From the NCBI GenBank assembly GCA_023395615.1, contig JAEWYP010000039.1:1-50007 (forward strand): a DNA stretch of 50,007 nucleotides. Reading direction: 5' to 3'. The number at the start of each line of letters is the position of its first letter. The stretch's first letter is position 1. The stretch comes from Bacillota bacterium (GTDB lineage: Bacteria > Bacillota > Clostridia > Christensenellales > Aristaeellaceae). The notes beneath the pieces were generated by a model. The model was given only the letters and a program-made list of their open reading frames with translations. It was not told the DNA's origin and ran no database searches. Positions 8,896 through 18,082 of the stretch are shown here, piece after piece. A program made the position numbers and the translations under genes.

Positions 8896-10023
8896 TTATA
8901 TCATTGGTTCTCGGGTTACACAATCTGTTCCGGCACGCAGAGGTTCCGCAGCGAGCACTCGATTTCGACCTCCCTGTTTGGCAGCATATAAAGCTTTATC
9001 AGCCACCAGCACCAGTTCTTCCGCATTATCGGCGTTCAAGGGATAGTTTGCAACCCCGATGGAAACGGTAATCCGAATACTCTGGTGATCTTCGGAAAAG
9101 AACACTGTCTGTTCCACCTTTTCCCGAAGCCTTTCCGCGATGTGCATGGCTGTATCGATATCACATTTAGCAAGAACCACGCTGAACTCCTCGCCCCCAT
9201 TGCGTGATACCAGATCCGTTTCTCGTGATTCCTGCGCCAGTAATCTTCCAAAGTCCCGCAGCACATAATCACCGCTGACATGTCCGTAGACGTCGTTCAC
9301 CATTTTAAAGCGATCAATATCCATTTATAACAGCGATACACTTCCGCCTGTGTTTTTAGCATAACGGATCGCGCTGTTCAATCCGTAATCAAATGAACGT
9401 AAATTATGAAGCCCCGTTAAGAAGTCCATCGATACCGCGCTTTCCATGTGATAGTACGTCACATTTGATTTCATAATGTAATGCATCAGAAGATAAGAAA
9501 TTGCTGTGATCACCGTTAACCCGATCATATAGGATAATAGTACAGTTTTCCGCACCTCCGGCTCGTGGAGCAAAAAGACAAAGCCGCTGCTGGTAATGAC
9601 CGCGACGCAAAGAAACGCGAAAATCCACTTTTTCACGACGGAAACTTTCAGCTTTCCGATAAGCCCACAGCAAATCCCACAGGCAATCACAATTCCAAAT
9701 GCGGCAAGCGTAACGGAATTAACTCCGTAGTAAGTGATTCGGAACAGGCCAATCATCACGGACGTAATCATGGATGAAGAAAAACTGATATAGATTCCCA
9801 TTAAGAGAATCGGGATACAGCGAAAGTCAACCACCACACCGTCGGATACCTTCACGCCATAGATGATGAGCAGGGAGCCAAATATACCACACAAGATTCC
9901 CAACATCAGATCGGCACTTTTTTTAACCACAATATCACGGTCTCTGGTGATCATATTTCCAAGAGAGATGGATGCTATGATGATCAGAACATTCACAAAC
10001 AGTTCGCGTAGCATGTTGAGCAT
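8896..10023 (-). pseudogene. Membrane diguanylate cyclase (5TM + GGDEF) split by an in-frame TAA
   Basis: One reading frame of 375 sense codons interrupted by TAA at 9325-9327. The upstream part (9325-10023, about 232 residues) starts at ATG 10023, 7 bases after AAGGAGG. It holds about six hydrophobic segments of the 5TMR-LYT type and the first GGDEF elements (DFLTGLHNLRSFDYGL). The downstream part (8896-9324, 142 residues) begins with ATG directly after the stop and holds MDIDRFKMVND, the inhibitory-site RxxD (RETD) exactly 5 residues before GGEEF, and the family C terminus. The stop sits inside the first beta strand of the GGDEF fold, where a hydrophobic residue is expected, with no length change. 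So this is a single nonsense change, a sequencing error, or a gene read through or re-initiated. Intact, it would make cyclic-di-GMP. It follows the hybrid kinase gene on the same strand. Confidence 0.8.
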
Positions 10024-10106
10024 CCGTATGCCTCCTTGCGAAAATGAACTCATCGACGGAATCGTAAGACACCCCGCCTTTAATGGATGGCTCCCGATGC
10101 TTCATC

Positions 10107-13100
10107 CTATTGTTTAGCGTTCAGGAGTGCCTGTATTTCGCGCATTGACCCTTCGAAAAGCTGCTGGAAGCGTGAATTCTCTTCGGGAATGACATCCGTT
10201 TCATTATGTTCGAATGCTTTTTGCAGCTTTCCGGCGCATTCGGATAGCATTTTCGCGCCAATACTACTCGAACTGCTTTTTACTTTATGCACGGTTTGCG
10301 CTGCGGAGGCGAAATCTCCTGCGGTTACCTGATTCTGCAGGGTTTGACCTGTCTGTTGGTTTTCCTTCCAAAACTCTCCAAGAATTGCAATATAGAGCTC
10401 GTGGTCAATTCCAAGCCGCTGCATTGCCCCTGTGCTGTCGATGAGAGGTGCGTTCTCCGAAAGTGCTGCGGTTTCGTTCACAGGCGCTTCCGAGAGTTCC
10501 GCTCCAGCGGTATGCTCCGGCGTGGCTTCTGATTTATCACTGGTGGGTTGCTCCGCCACAGCTTTGGCTGGCTCCCGAACCGATTCTTCTTCAGTAGTTT
10601 CTCCGATATTCTCCTTTGCCTTTTCTTCCTGTTGCGGTTCGGGCCCTTTTCCTTTGCAGGGTTTGTCCTTCAGGGCATCCAGAACTGTTCGGATAAAGGC
10701 TTCGGGTTCAAAGGGTTTGCTTACGTAATAATTAATCCCGCTGCTTTTACACTTTTCTTCCACACCGACCACCGCGTCCGCGGTCATCGCGATAATCGGT
10801 ATGTCCGGATCCTCCGCACGGATCAGGCTGGACGCAGTGTATCCGTCCATAACCGGCATATGAATATCCATCAGGATCAAATCCGTCTCGTCGCGGTGCG
10901 CTTTGTAAGCGTCAACACCCTCCTGCCCGTTATCCGCTGTGGACAGGCTGAATCCCGCAGCGCTGAGAATGCTCTGCGCAATAAACTGGTTAGTCTGGTT
11001 ATCTTCCACCAGCAGAAGATGATAAGGATATGGCGCCGTAAGCGTATCCTCCACCGGCTCAAGCTCCGCTTTGGACGGTGGATTGATGCTGAACAGCTCC
11101 AATATACCGTTATAAAGTGTGGAGGGGATGATCGGTTTGGCAAAGCCGAAATTGATCCCGTGATCAGACAGGTTTTCCAGCAAATCTTCCCTCGTCATAG
11201 GCACAATCAGGATGCACTTGGATGTCGGTTTGAAATACATCGCTTTTCGGATTCGCTCCAGAAATGCGATGCCGCCATCCTGCGGCGTCATATAATCTAC
11301 AATCAGCAGATTATATTCCTTCTCGCCGTTAATTGCCGCCTTGCGTAGTGTTTGCACTGTGTCTTCTTCGGTTGTCGTCAGTTTATATACAATTCCGAAA
11401 GCTTTTAAATAGTCCCCCATCATGTTACGCGTGTTCTCACTGGCATCCAGTACCAGCGCGCGGATTGTGTTGAAACAGTCCGCCGACATTTTTTTCGCGC
11501 TTTCCTGCGTTTGGTTGGGATCTGCTTCAAGAGGAAGCTGAACCATAAAGGTAGAGCCCTTGTTGAGTTCGCTTTGAACCTCGATGTGTCCGTTCATCAT
11601 ATCCGTAAGGCTCTTCACAATCGAAAGCCCCAACCCCGTACCACCAAACCTGCGGCTGATACTGGAATCTCCCTGATCAAAGGGAACAAACAACCGTTTC
11701 GTCTGCTCTTCGCTCATGCCGATACCGGTGTCTTCCACGCAGAATGAGAGCAGGTATTTCAGGTTTTCCAGCTTTTGCGATTCCACCTTTACGGTTACGC
11801 TTCCCCGGCTGGTAAATTTCACGGCATTATTCACAAGGTTGATCAGTATTTGCTCAATGCGCGTCGGGTCCCCCATAAACCTGGTCGGCATATCTGGAGA
11901 TTTCTGAATATAGAACTCGATCTCTTTCTCCGCTACTTTCACGGATACAATATTTGTGATTCGCTGCAACAGCTTGTCTAAATCGAACGATACTATTTCG
12001 ATTTCCATTTTGCCCGCTTCGATTTTTGAAAAATCAAGAATATCGTTGATAATATCCAGCATATTGTGCGCGGACTGAGTCAGCTTATCCAGATAACTGC
12101 TTTGCGTAGGCGTCAGGCCGGTTTTCTTAATCAGGTATGACATCCCGAGAATTGCGTTCAACGGTGTTCGCACCTCGTGCGACATCCGCGCTAAAAAGAG
12201 GGATTTTACCTGGTTGGCCTGTTCCGCCTCGTTCTTTGCTTTTACCATTTCTACCTGTGCTTTTTTTCGCTGTGCAATTTCCTTTCGCAGGCGTACAATC
12301 CAGAAAAGCGATACTGTCAGCACCAGTGCCACCAGCCCGCCGATCATCAGGATCATTTGGATCAGTTCGGAGTAATCCGCGCCGGATTGCACCGCGATCC
12401 ACTTATTACTGATTGCGATCTTATCTTCCTGCTCAATGCTGTTAAGCGCTTTATTCAGTATACTAACCAAAACCGGCCAGTCATTTCGCACCGCAAAATA
12501 CAACTGTTGGGGTTTTTCGGAATAGATGGTGATATATCGCAGGTTTGCGATACCGTATTTCTTAATCAGGTAGCTGGACGTGCTCAAATTGCCGACAAAA
12601 GCTTCTTCGCGGCCATCCGAGACAGCCTGCAGCGCCTCTTCCACTGTCGTATACAGGGCAAGAGAAATCGTGGGATAATCCATCAGAAAACTGTGGTGGG
12701 AGCTATTCACCTGAACGGCGACGCGTTTCCCCATCAGGTCATCAAACGACTTGATCTTCTTGTTATTCTCGTTGATAAATAGCACTCTTTGAAAAGTATA
12801 GTATCCATCCGAAAACAAAAAATACTTCTCTCGTTCTGCAGTTTTGGATACACAGGGGAGCACATCCAGTTCTTTCCCGACAGCCTTCTCATAAGCCTGT
12901 GTCCAGGTTAGGCCTTTCTCTGGGGTCATTTTAAGCCCGGTTGCCTTACAGATCAGCTCAATATAATCCGCCGCAATCCCTTTATAAATCCCATCTGTAT
13001 CAAAAAATTCGTAAGGAACAAAGGTCGGATCGACCCCCAGGCGGATTTCGGGATGTTCTTTTATGAAATCCGATTCTTCCTGCGTCCATTGGATCGTCTG

Positions 13101-13205
13101 GCTTGCTTTTGCAACAGGCAGCCCACGGGGCATCAGGCTCAGCATGCAAAATATACTCAAGATCATGCATGCGAATCGCTTCCCTTGATTCCTCACGGCA
13201 ATCAC
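10107..13205 (-). CDS. Hybrid sensor histidine kinase (SBP_bac_3 - HisKA - HATPase - REC - REC - HPt)
   Basis: BvgS-like phosphorelay kinase of up to 1032 residues. Order (numbered from the first GTG): signal/anchor segment about 10-35, a periplasmic amino-acid-binding-protein fold (SBP_bac_3) about 45-272, membrane segment about 280-304, short coiled coil, HisKA box SHEVRTPLN with His343, HATPase (DTGIGM, GGTGLGL), a first receiver with Asp637 (LLIVDYMTPQDGG), a second receiver with Asp780 (LILMDIHMPVMDG), a Glu/Ala/Pro-rich linker about 850-920, and an HPt domain with His973 (HKVKSSSSSIGA). The first receiver has only one of the usual acidic pair near its start, so it may be weaker. Start uncertain: GTG 13205, or GTG 13196 preceded by AGGGGTG. 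It begins 2 bases after the REC-HD-GYP gene, the likely phosphotransfer partner. Confidence 0.93.
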   Translation of the reverse strand: MIAVRNQGKRFACMILSIFCMLSLMPRGLPVAKASQTIQWTQEESDFIKEHPEIRLGVDPTFVPYEFFDTDGIYKGIAADYIELICKATGLKMTPEKGLTWTQAYEKAVGKELDVLPCVSKTAEREKYFLFSDGYYTFQRVLFINENNKKIKSFDDLMGKRVAVQVNSSHHSFLMDYPTISLALYTTVEEALQAVSDGREEAFVGNLSTSSYLIKKYGIANLRYITIYSEKPQQLYFAVRNDWPVLVSILNKALNSIEQEDKIAISNKWIAVQSGADYSELIQMILMIGGLVALVLTVSLFWIVRLRKEIAQRKKAQVEMVKAKNEAEQANQVKSLFLARMSHEVRTPLNAILGMSYLIKKTGLTPTQSSYLDKLTQSAHNMLDIINDILDFSKIEAGKMEIEIVSFDLDKLLQRITNIVSVKVAEKEIEFYIQKSPDMPTRFMGDPTRIEQILINLVNNAVKFTSRGSVTVKVESQKLENLKYLLSFCVEDTGIGMSEEQTKRLFVPFDQGDSSISRRFGGTGLGLSIVKSLTDMMNGHIEVQSELNKGSTFMVQLPLEADPNQTQESAKKMSADCFNTIRALVLDASENTRNMMGDYLKAFGIVYKLTTTEEDTVQTLRKAAINGEKEYNLLIVDYMTPQDGGIAFLERIRKAMYFKPTSKCILIVPMTREDLLENLSDHGINFGFAKPIIPSTLYNGILELFSINPPSKAELEPVEDTLTAPYPYHLLLVEDNQTNQFIAQSILSAAGFSLSTADNGQEGVDAYKAHRDETDLILMDIHMPVMDGYTASSLIRAEDPDIPIIAMTADAVVGVEEKCKSSGINYYVSKPFEPEAFIRTVLDALKDKPCKGKGPEPQQEEKAKENIGETTEEESVREPAKAVAEQPTSDKSEATPEHTAGAELSEAPVNETAALSENAPLIDSTGAMQRLGIDHELYIAILGEFWKENQQTGQTLQNQVTAGDFASAAQTVHKVKSSSSSIGAKMLSECAGKLQKAFEHNETDVIPEENSRFQQLFEGSMREIQALLNAKQ

Positions 13206-13207
13206 CC

Positions 13208-14278
13208 CTATGCAGTCTGGGTAAACCGATTTGTAATCGCCTGAATTTCATCCTGAATTTCAAAAAACGCATCCACCAGTTCCGGATCGAAGTGCTTCCC
13301 CCGTTCGCTGCCAATGATGTTCATAGCCTCCTGATGGCTGAACGCGGGTTTATATACCCGCTGGCTGACCAGCGCGTCATATACATCAATCAGCGCCATC
13401 AGTCGTCCAGCCAGGGGGATTTCTTTCCCGGACAGTCCGGCCGGATAGCCGCTGCCGTCAAACTTTTCGTGATGGCAACCCACAATCTCCAACGCCGTGG
13501 CAATAAACGATAGTTTTGTGCTTTCGTAACCCGCCTGCTTCAGCGCGTCCACCCCATACGTCGTGTGTTTCTTCATAATTTCAAATTCTTCCGGAGTCAG
13601 TTTTCCCGGCTTCAGCAAAATATGATCGGGGATCCCCACCTTGCCGATGTCATGCAGCGGCGCGGTGCTAAAGAGCTCGCTGATATAGGCATCCGTCAGG
13701 ATCGGGCCGTAAGACTCTTTCTTGCGAAGATGTTCGCACATTGCTTTCATCATCCACTGGGTTCTTCTTGTGTGGTTGCTGGATTCGATATCCCGGATTT
13801 CAAGCAGACCGATTAAAGCCTGAATGGTCACGTCACGGGTCAGGTTAAGTTCCCGTGTTCTTGCCTGCACGGCATTTTCAAGTACGAAGTTGTTCTCTTC
13901 CAGCGTTTTTTGGGTGTTTTTCAATTTTGTGTGTAGCTCAATACGCTTGCGGAGGGATCGCAGGTTGAGCGGTTTACGGATATAATCCACCGCTCCCAGT
14001 TCCAACCCGCGGATTTCGTTATCAATTTCATCATAATTAGATAAAATCAGCGTCGTCACACCGCTGTATCTGGGATCATTACGGATCGCTTCCAACACTT
14101 CAAAGCCGTTCATTCGCGGCATATTGATATCCAGAATCATAATATCAATATCTTTTTCACGCGAAAGCGCTTCCATCGCTTCCACCCCGTCTGCCGCGGT
14201 GCGCAGGTCATAATCCTTCAACATATTACTCAGCATCATCGAATCGGTTTTAGAATCGTCCACAATCAGCAGTTTCAT
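13208..14278 (-). CDS. Response regulator with HD-GYP cyclic-di-GMP phosphodiesterase output
   Basis: Cytoplasmic protein of 356 residues. An N-terminal receiver (MKLLIVDDSKTDS) has phospho-acceptor Asp50 in MILDINMPRMNG and Lys102. A helical linker of about 30 residues follows, then an HD-GYP domain with HD at 209-210 (APLHDIGKVGIPD), the His pair at 269-270 (GCHHEKFDGSGYP) and GYP at 277-279. All metal and substrate motifs look intact, so it should hydrolyse cyclic-di-GMP under control of phosphorylation. It lies between an orphan solute-binding lipoprotein gene (26 bases upstream) and the hybrid kinase (2 bases downstream). That kinase ends in an HPt domain and is the natural phosphate donor. 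Confidence 0.95.
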   Translation of the reverse strand: MKLLIVDDSKTDSMMLSNMLKDYDLRTAADGVEAMEALSREKDIDIMILDINMPRMNGFEVLEAIRNDPRYSGVTTLILSNYDEIDNEIRGLELGAVDYIRKPLNLRSLRKRIELHTKLKNTQKTLEENNFVLENAVQARTRELNLTRDVTIQALIGLLEIRDIESSNHTRRTQWMMKAMCEHLRKKESYGPILTDAYISELFSTAPLHDIGKVGIPDHILLKPGKLTPEEFEIMKKHTTYGVDALKQAGYESTKLSFIATALEIVGCHHEKFDGSGYPAGLSGKEIPLAGRLMALIDVYDALVSQRVYKPAFSHQEAMNIIGSERGKHFDPELVDAFFEIQDEIQAITNRFTQTA

Positions 14279-14303
14279 AGTAAAACCCGCTTTCTTTATC
14301 GTT

Positions 14304-15632
14304 TTACAGGGGCTTATCGCTCAAAATACGGTTTCCTTCCGTTTCAATCTGCGTCAGAAAATCATCGATTGATTTTTCGCCGCTCATCACCTGATGCAGC
14401 CCCGCACCGTAATATTCGTCTTTAATCACTTGCCAGGCAGGCACAGGCACGTCGATGCTTGGGTTTTCAAAACCTTCGACAAACTTGATATATTCCGGAT
14501 ATGCCGCAAATGCATTGTCACCCTGCATATCATTACGGATCGGTGTACGGAAGGGGTAATACGCGTCGTATTCCGGGCTGTATTCTCCAAGCAGTATCTG
14601 CCCCTGCGCTTTTGTGGAGATCAGATAACGAATCAGCTCCATCGCCTGTTCACGCAGCGGGCTTGTCATCCCGGCAGGGATCGCAAGCATCATCGGACCC
14701 ACTTCGGCGCATGCGCCGATGTCCTTAAGCGACAATACTCCTACTTCAAACGGATCCCCATTTTTCTGGATGTCGGTCACACCCCAGATTCCCTGTATTT
14801 CAAACGCAACCTCCTGATTACGAAAATGGTTCATCACTTCCACGCCGTTGTCCGTAAGCCAGGTGGATTGCGCATGGCTGCCCAGAACATCTTTATAAAA
14901 TTCAATTGCGGCACGGCTTTCATTGCTGTTAATCGCCACGGCAGTGCCATCCTGGTTCGTCAGACTGCCGCCAAACCCGTAAATAAACTGGTTCACCATC
15001 CAGGAAATATCGTTGCCTTCCGCGCCAACCAGTCCGATACCTCTGGCATTTGTGTTTTGTTCGATTTTCGTCAGCGCTTCCACAAATGTTTCCCGGCTCG
15101 TGATAGATGTCGGGTCTACGCCTGCCTGTTTGAGCAATGTCTGATTATACAGAAGGCACATGGCATGTCCCAGCCATGGAATGCCATAAGTAACGCCTTT
15201 TATTCCGCCAAGCGCCCACACCTGCGGATAGAAATACTCCTGCTCCGATTGGAACGCCGCGGTAAGGTCCATCAGGTTTCCTTTAGCTCCGAAATATTTC
15301 ACATAGCGATAGGGCAGTACAAAAACAACAGGCGCATTTTGATCCAGCAAGGCCTGAATCGCTTGAATATCCTCATCGCCGCCGATCATGGCGACGGGAG
15401 TTGAGCTGGTCTGGTTATAGCCGTTAATGATTTTTTGAATAGCTACGCCACGCCCGGAATAATCAGTCCATGTGATCCGCATGGATAGCCCCGGCGGAAG
15501 CGTGGAAGCGGCCTGCGCAACCGGAGAAGGTTCCGCAGTATTGGCAAGTGGAGTTGTTTGCGGTGAGCAGGATGATAGCATAACGATCAAGATGAGGGTT
15601 AAGAGCAAACCCAAGCGTTTTTTTATGATCAT
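14304..15632 (-). CDS. Solute-binding lipoprotein, family 1, without permease genes
   Basis: Predicted lipoprotein of 442 residues. A hydrophobic signal is followed by the lipobox LSSC with Cys22, then a Pro/Thr/Ala-rich tether and an SBP_bac_1 sugar-binding-protein fold (for example YGIPWLGHAMCLLYNQTLLKQAG and EIQGIWGVTDIQKNGDPFEVGVLSL). GGGGGGAG lies about 8 bases before the ATG. No permease or ATPase gene accompanies it. Instead it is the first gene of a run with a REC-HD-GYP regulator and a hybrid kinase. It may therefore present a ligand to the kinase sensor rather than to a transporter, or serve a permease elsewhere. Family assignment is firm, the sensing role is an inference. Confidence 0.9.
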   Translation of the reverse strand: MIIKKRLGLLLTLILIVMLSSCSPQTTPLANTAEPSPVAQAASTLPPGLSMRITWTDYSGRGVAIQKIINGYNQTSSTPVAMIGGDEDIQAIQALLDQNAPVVFVLPYRYVKYFGAKGNLMDLTAAFQSEQEYFYPQVWALGGIKGVTYGIPWLGHAMCLLYNQTLLKQAGVDPTSITSRETFVEALTKIEQNTNARGIGLVGAEGNDISWMVNQFIYGFGGSLTNQDGTAVAINSNESRAAIEFYKDVLGSHAQSTWLTDNGVEVMNHFRNQEVAFEIQGIWGVTDIQKNGDPFEVGVLSLKDIGACAEVGPMMLAIPAGMTSPLREQAMELIRYLISTKAQGQILLGEYSPEYDAYYPFRTPIRNDMQGDNAFAAYPEYIKFVEGFENPSIDVPVPAWQVIKDEYYGAGLHQVMSGEKSIDDFLTQIETEGNRILSDKPL

Positions 15633-15825
15633 CGCTTAAGCTCCCCCCAACAGTTCACCCGGTCTGGACGGTCGAACAGGAAGAGTTGTTTCAATTCATC
15701 AATGATTTTCTAATGTAATCATACAACGAAAAGGAAAATATGGCAATCGAAATTTTACGCGCTGCTTTACCCTTTTGTTATGATCTGCCGCTCAGCGTTT
15801 ATAAAATAACAAGTGAATAGATTCC
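15633..15825. other. Gene-free gap of 193 bases
   Basis: Between a GGDEF gene end and the orphan lipoprotein start. It should hold the lipoprotein promoter, but I see no clear -35/-10 pair, terminator stem or RNA gene. Confidence 0.4.
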
Positions 15826-16953
15826 TCAGCATTTTTCCGGTGCATTGGCGCCAATCACAACCCGATCCCGTCCGTTTGTTTTTGCCAAGTATAGAGCCGA
15901 ATCCGCAGCTAAGGTCAGGGGATTCGGAAGAGTTTCTCCCGGCAATCCGCAGGCAACTCCACAGCTGATCGTGATGCTCTTTTCGTCTCCCGCCCGCATT
16001 GGGCAGAGAGCCATTTTTTGGCGAACATCTTCGCAAATATAAGCCGCTTCTTCCGCGTTGCAGTCTTTAAACAACAAAGAGAACTCGTCGCCGCCCATCC
16101 GAAAAGCATGGATATTTTCCGTCTGAACGGATTGAAGAATCTGCGCCAGATATAACAACACTCGATCCCCTGCCGCGTGGCCGCAGTAATCATTCACATT
16201 TTTAAAATGATCTATATCAAATATGGCGAGCGAAAGTGGCATTTTCATATCTTTACATCCCTGAGAAAATTGGAGCAGATCGTCGTCGAACGTTTTTTTA
16301 TTATATAGACCTGTAAACGGGTCCAGCTTCAGCTGCTCTTCCATAGATTGCTGCCGGTTATTATAAGTCATCAGCGTCTCCAGATGATCATGACCATATC
16401 GAATCAGGAGCTTTGAAAGCAGGTAGGAACAGTAATACATAAAGCAAACCACAAATACTTCCATCAGCGCGCTGCTGTCCAGTTGGTTGTTCAACAACAG
16501 TTTGAGGCCAAGCAGAATAGCCGCCAGACAACTCATCCAAAACATCCATCGTGTAATTCTCACGTTGGAGAACAGCGTGGAAGCAAAGATCGGCAGAATG
16601 CAGGATGCCAGCAGGACTTTCGCAATGTCATGCGTCCAGAACAGATAAAAAGAGTAAACGATGAAAAGGGAAAGCGATAAATACTCCTTCCCAGTCAACG
16701 GAATATGTGGCGAATTCACCAGTCGATCCACCAGAAAAGTCAATGCTGTTAATACAACGGCAGGGAAAAGTATATAATCCCTTACATAGATATCTGCCGG
16801 CCAGGCGAGCACACGCCGTGCGGCGAAAAACCAGATCACGTGTGCCAGCACGATGATTGCAACCGTGAGGTACGCAACCTTGATGATATTTCTGCACCAT
16901 TTGATCGGTTCCTGATTGGCTTTTTCACTGTTCCGGCAGAAATTATTAAACAT
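15826..16953 (-). CDS. Membrane diguanylate cyclase (GGDEF)
   Basis: Integral membrane protein of about 375 residues. Five or six hydrophobic segments span about residues 30-200 without a recognised sensor name. They are followed by a complete GGDEF domain: DPFTGLYNKKTF, FDIDHFKNVNDYCGH and the active site RMGGDEFSLLF. No RxxD inhibitory site lies five residues before GGDEF, so product inhibition is probably absent. It should make cyclic-di-GMP from GTP. Start: the frame opens at GTG 17004 with no ribosome site, while AGAGGA lies just before ATG 16953 (MFNNFCRN), which I chose. It follows the minus-strand sugar-sensing operon by about 90 bases and could be its last gene. Confidence 0.92.
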   Translation of the reverse strand: MFNNFCRNSEKANQEPIKWCRNIIKVAYLTVAIIVLAHVIWFFAARRVLAWPADIYVRDYILFPAVVLTALTFLVDRLVNSPHIPLTGKEYLSLSLFIVYSFYLFWTHDIAKVLLASCILPIFASTLFSNVRITRWMFWMSCLAAILLGLKLLLNNQLDSSALMEVFVVCFMYYCSYLLSKLLIRYGHDHLETLMTYNNRQQSMEEQLKLDPFTGLYNKKTFDDDLLQFSQGCKDMKMPLSLAIFDIDHFKNVNDYCGHAAGDRVLLYLAQILQSVQTENIHAFRMGGDEFSLLFKDCNAEEAAYICEDVRQKMALCPMRAGDEKSITISCGVACGLPGETLPNPLTLAADSALYLAKTNGRDRVVIGANAPEKC

Positions 16954-17044
16954 AAGTCCTCTTTTTGGAACAGACGATTGGCTGTTCGTTGAAATATCTT
17001 TCACAAAGGGGGTAGAAGATCGCCTGTTTGCGGCTTTTCCTGTT

Positions 17045-18055
17045 CTATGGTTTTTGCATCAACACAGTTTCTCTCGTAATTTTTTGGCTTGCAATATAAA
17101 CCCGGTGATAAGCGTCCATCGGATATCCCAGGCTTTCCGCGGTAATAGACTGTTTATTATATAAAAGCCAGACCAACTTCCAAGTCGCGCGTCCTTGATT
17201 AATCGCATCGTTCAGAACCGTACCCAGCAGCGCTCCCTGTTTGAGCGCTTCCAAAGCCGGTTCGGTAGCGTCAACCCCTACAACTGGCATATACCGTCCG
17301 CCCGAAAACCAGCCCGCAGCTTTGAGCGCGTCGATTGCTCCCAGCGCCATATCATCATTATTTGAAATCACACACTCTATATGGCTGCCCCAGGTGGCCA
17401 GGAATCCCGCCATTTTTTCTTGCCCGATGGAACGTTCCCATAGCGCCGTATCCTCCGCCAGTTTCTCGGTGCGAAAACCCGCTTCGGTAATGGCTTTCAG
17501 TGTATAGGTCGTTCGCAGTTCCGCATCCTGATGGCCCGGCTCGCCTTTGAGAAGAACATACTGGATGATGTCATCACCGTTCGCATCAGCTTCCGGATGT
17601 TCTGTGAACCAGTCCACTACCAGTTCCCCGCAAAGGTATCCCGTCTCTTTGGGGTCGGTTCCCACATAATAAGCGCCATCGTACAGCGCCAGATCTTCCG
17701 GTGAAGGTTCCCGGTTGATAAAAACCAGCGGAATGTTCCTCCGCTGTGCCAGCCGCAGTAAATAAACCGCCGAAGTACGGTCCACTGGGTTGATGATTAG
17801 CGCGTCCACGTTTTCATCCAACATTTGTTGCACCTGATTAAATTGCAGGTTCTGATCGTTCGCGCTGTCCATGGTGATCACCTCAGCGCTATCGCCGGCT
17901 TCTTTTTCGATTTGCCGCACGACACTGCTCATAAACGTATCGGCTGCGTTATAGATACATACACCGATTTTTGGCATTTCGGCGTGTGCGGGCATTTGCT
18001 TGAAGCCATTCAGAATACAAACCAGCAACAGGGCGCAGAACATCCGTTTTCTCAT
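17045..18055 (-). CDS. MglB-like galactose/glucose-binding protein (sensor-linked)
   Basis: Periplasmic-binding-protein type 4 (Peripl_BP_4) homologue of 336 residues with a signal peptide of about 25 residues ending HAE. It resembles galactose-binding MglB: it keeps the calcium-loop-like stretch DANGDDIIQYVLLKGEPGHQDAELRT and the ligand-side NNDDMALGAIDALKAAGW. No lipobox is seen. It is the last gene of a run starting with a YesN regulator and YesM kinase, after a second binding-protein homologue (27-base gap), and diverges from a full mglBAC set. That location suggests it delivers bound galactose or glucose to the kinase rather than to the transporter, though it could also feed MglAC. Confidence 0.88.
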   Translation of the reverse strand: MRKRMFCALLLVCILNGFKQMPAHAEMPKIGVCIYNAADTFMSSVVRQIEKEAGDSAEVITMDSANDQNLQFNQVQQMLDENVDALIINPVDRTSAVYLLRLAQRRNIPLVFINREPSPEDLALYDGAYYVGTDPKETGYLCGELVVDWFTEHPEADANGDDIIQYVLLKGEPGHQDAELRTTYTLKAITEAGFRTEKLAEDTALWERSIGQEKMAGFLATWGSHIECVISNNDDMALGAIDALKAAGWFSGGRYMPVVGVDATEPALEALKQGALLGTVLNDAINQGRATWKLVWLLYNKQSITAESLGYPMDAYHRVYIASQKITRETVLMQKP

Positions 18056-18082
18056 AGGCAGATTCCTCCGGAAAGTAATCGG

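Noticed and set aside
14394..15404. A 336-codon plus-strand frame over the orphan lipoprotein gene
   Set aside because: No recognisable family and no ribosome site. The minus strand encodes a clear binding protein with lipobox.
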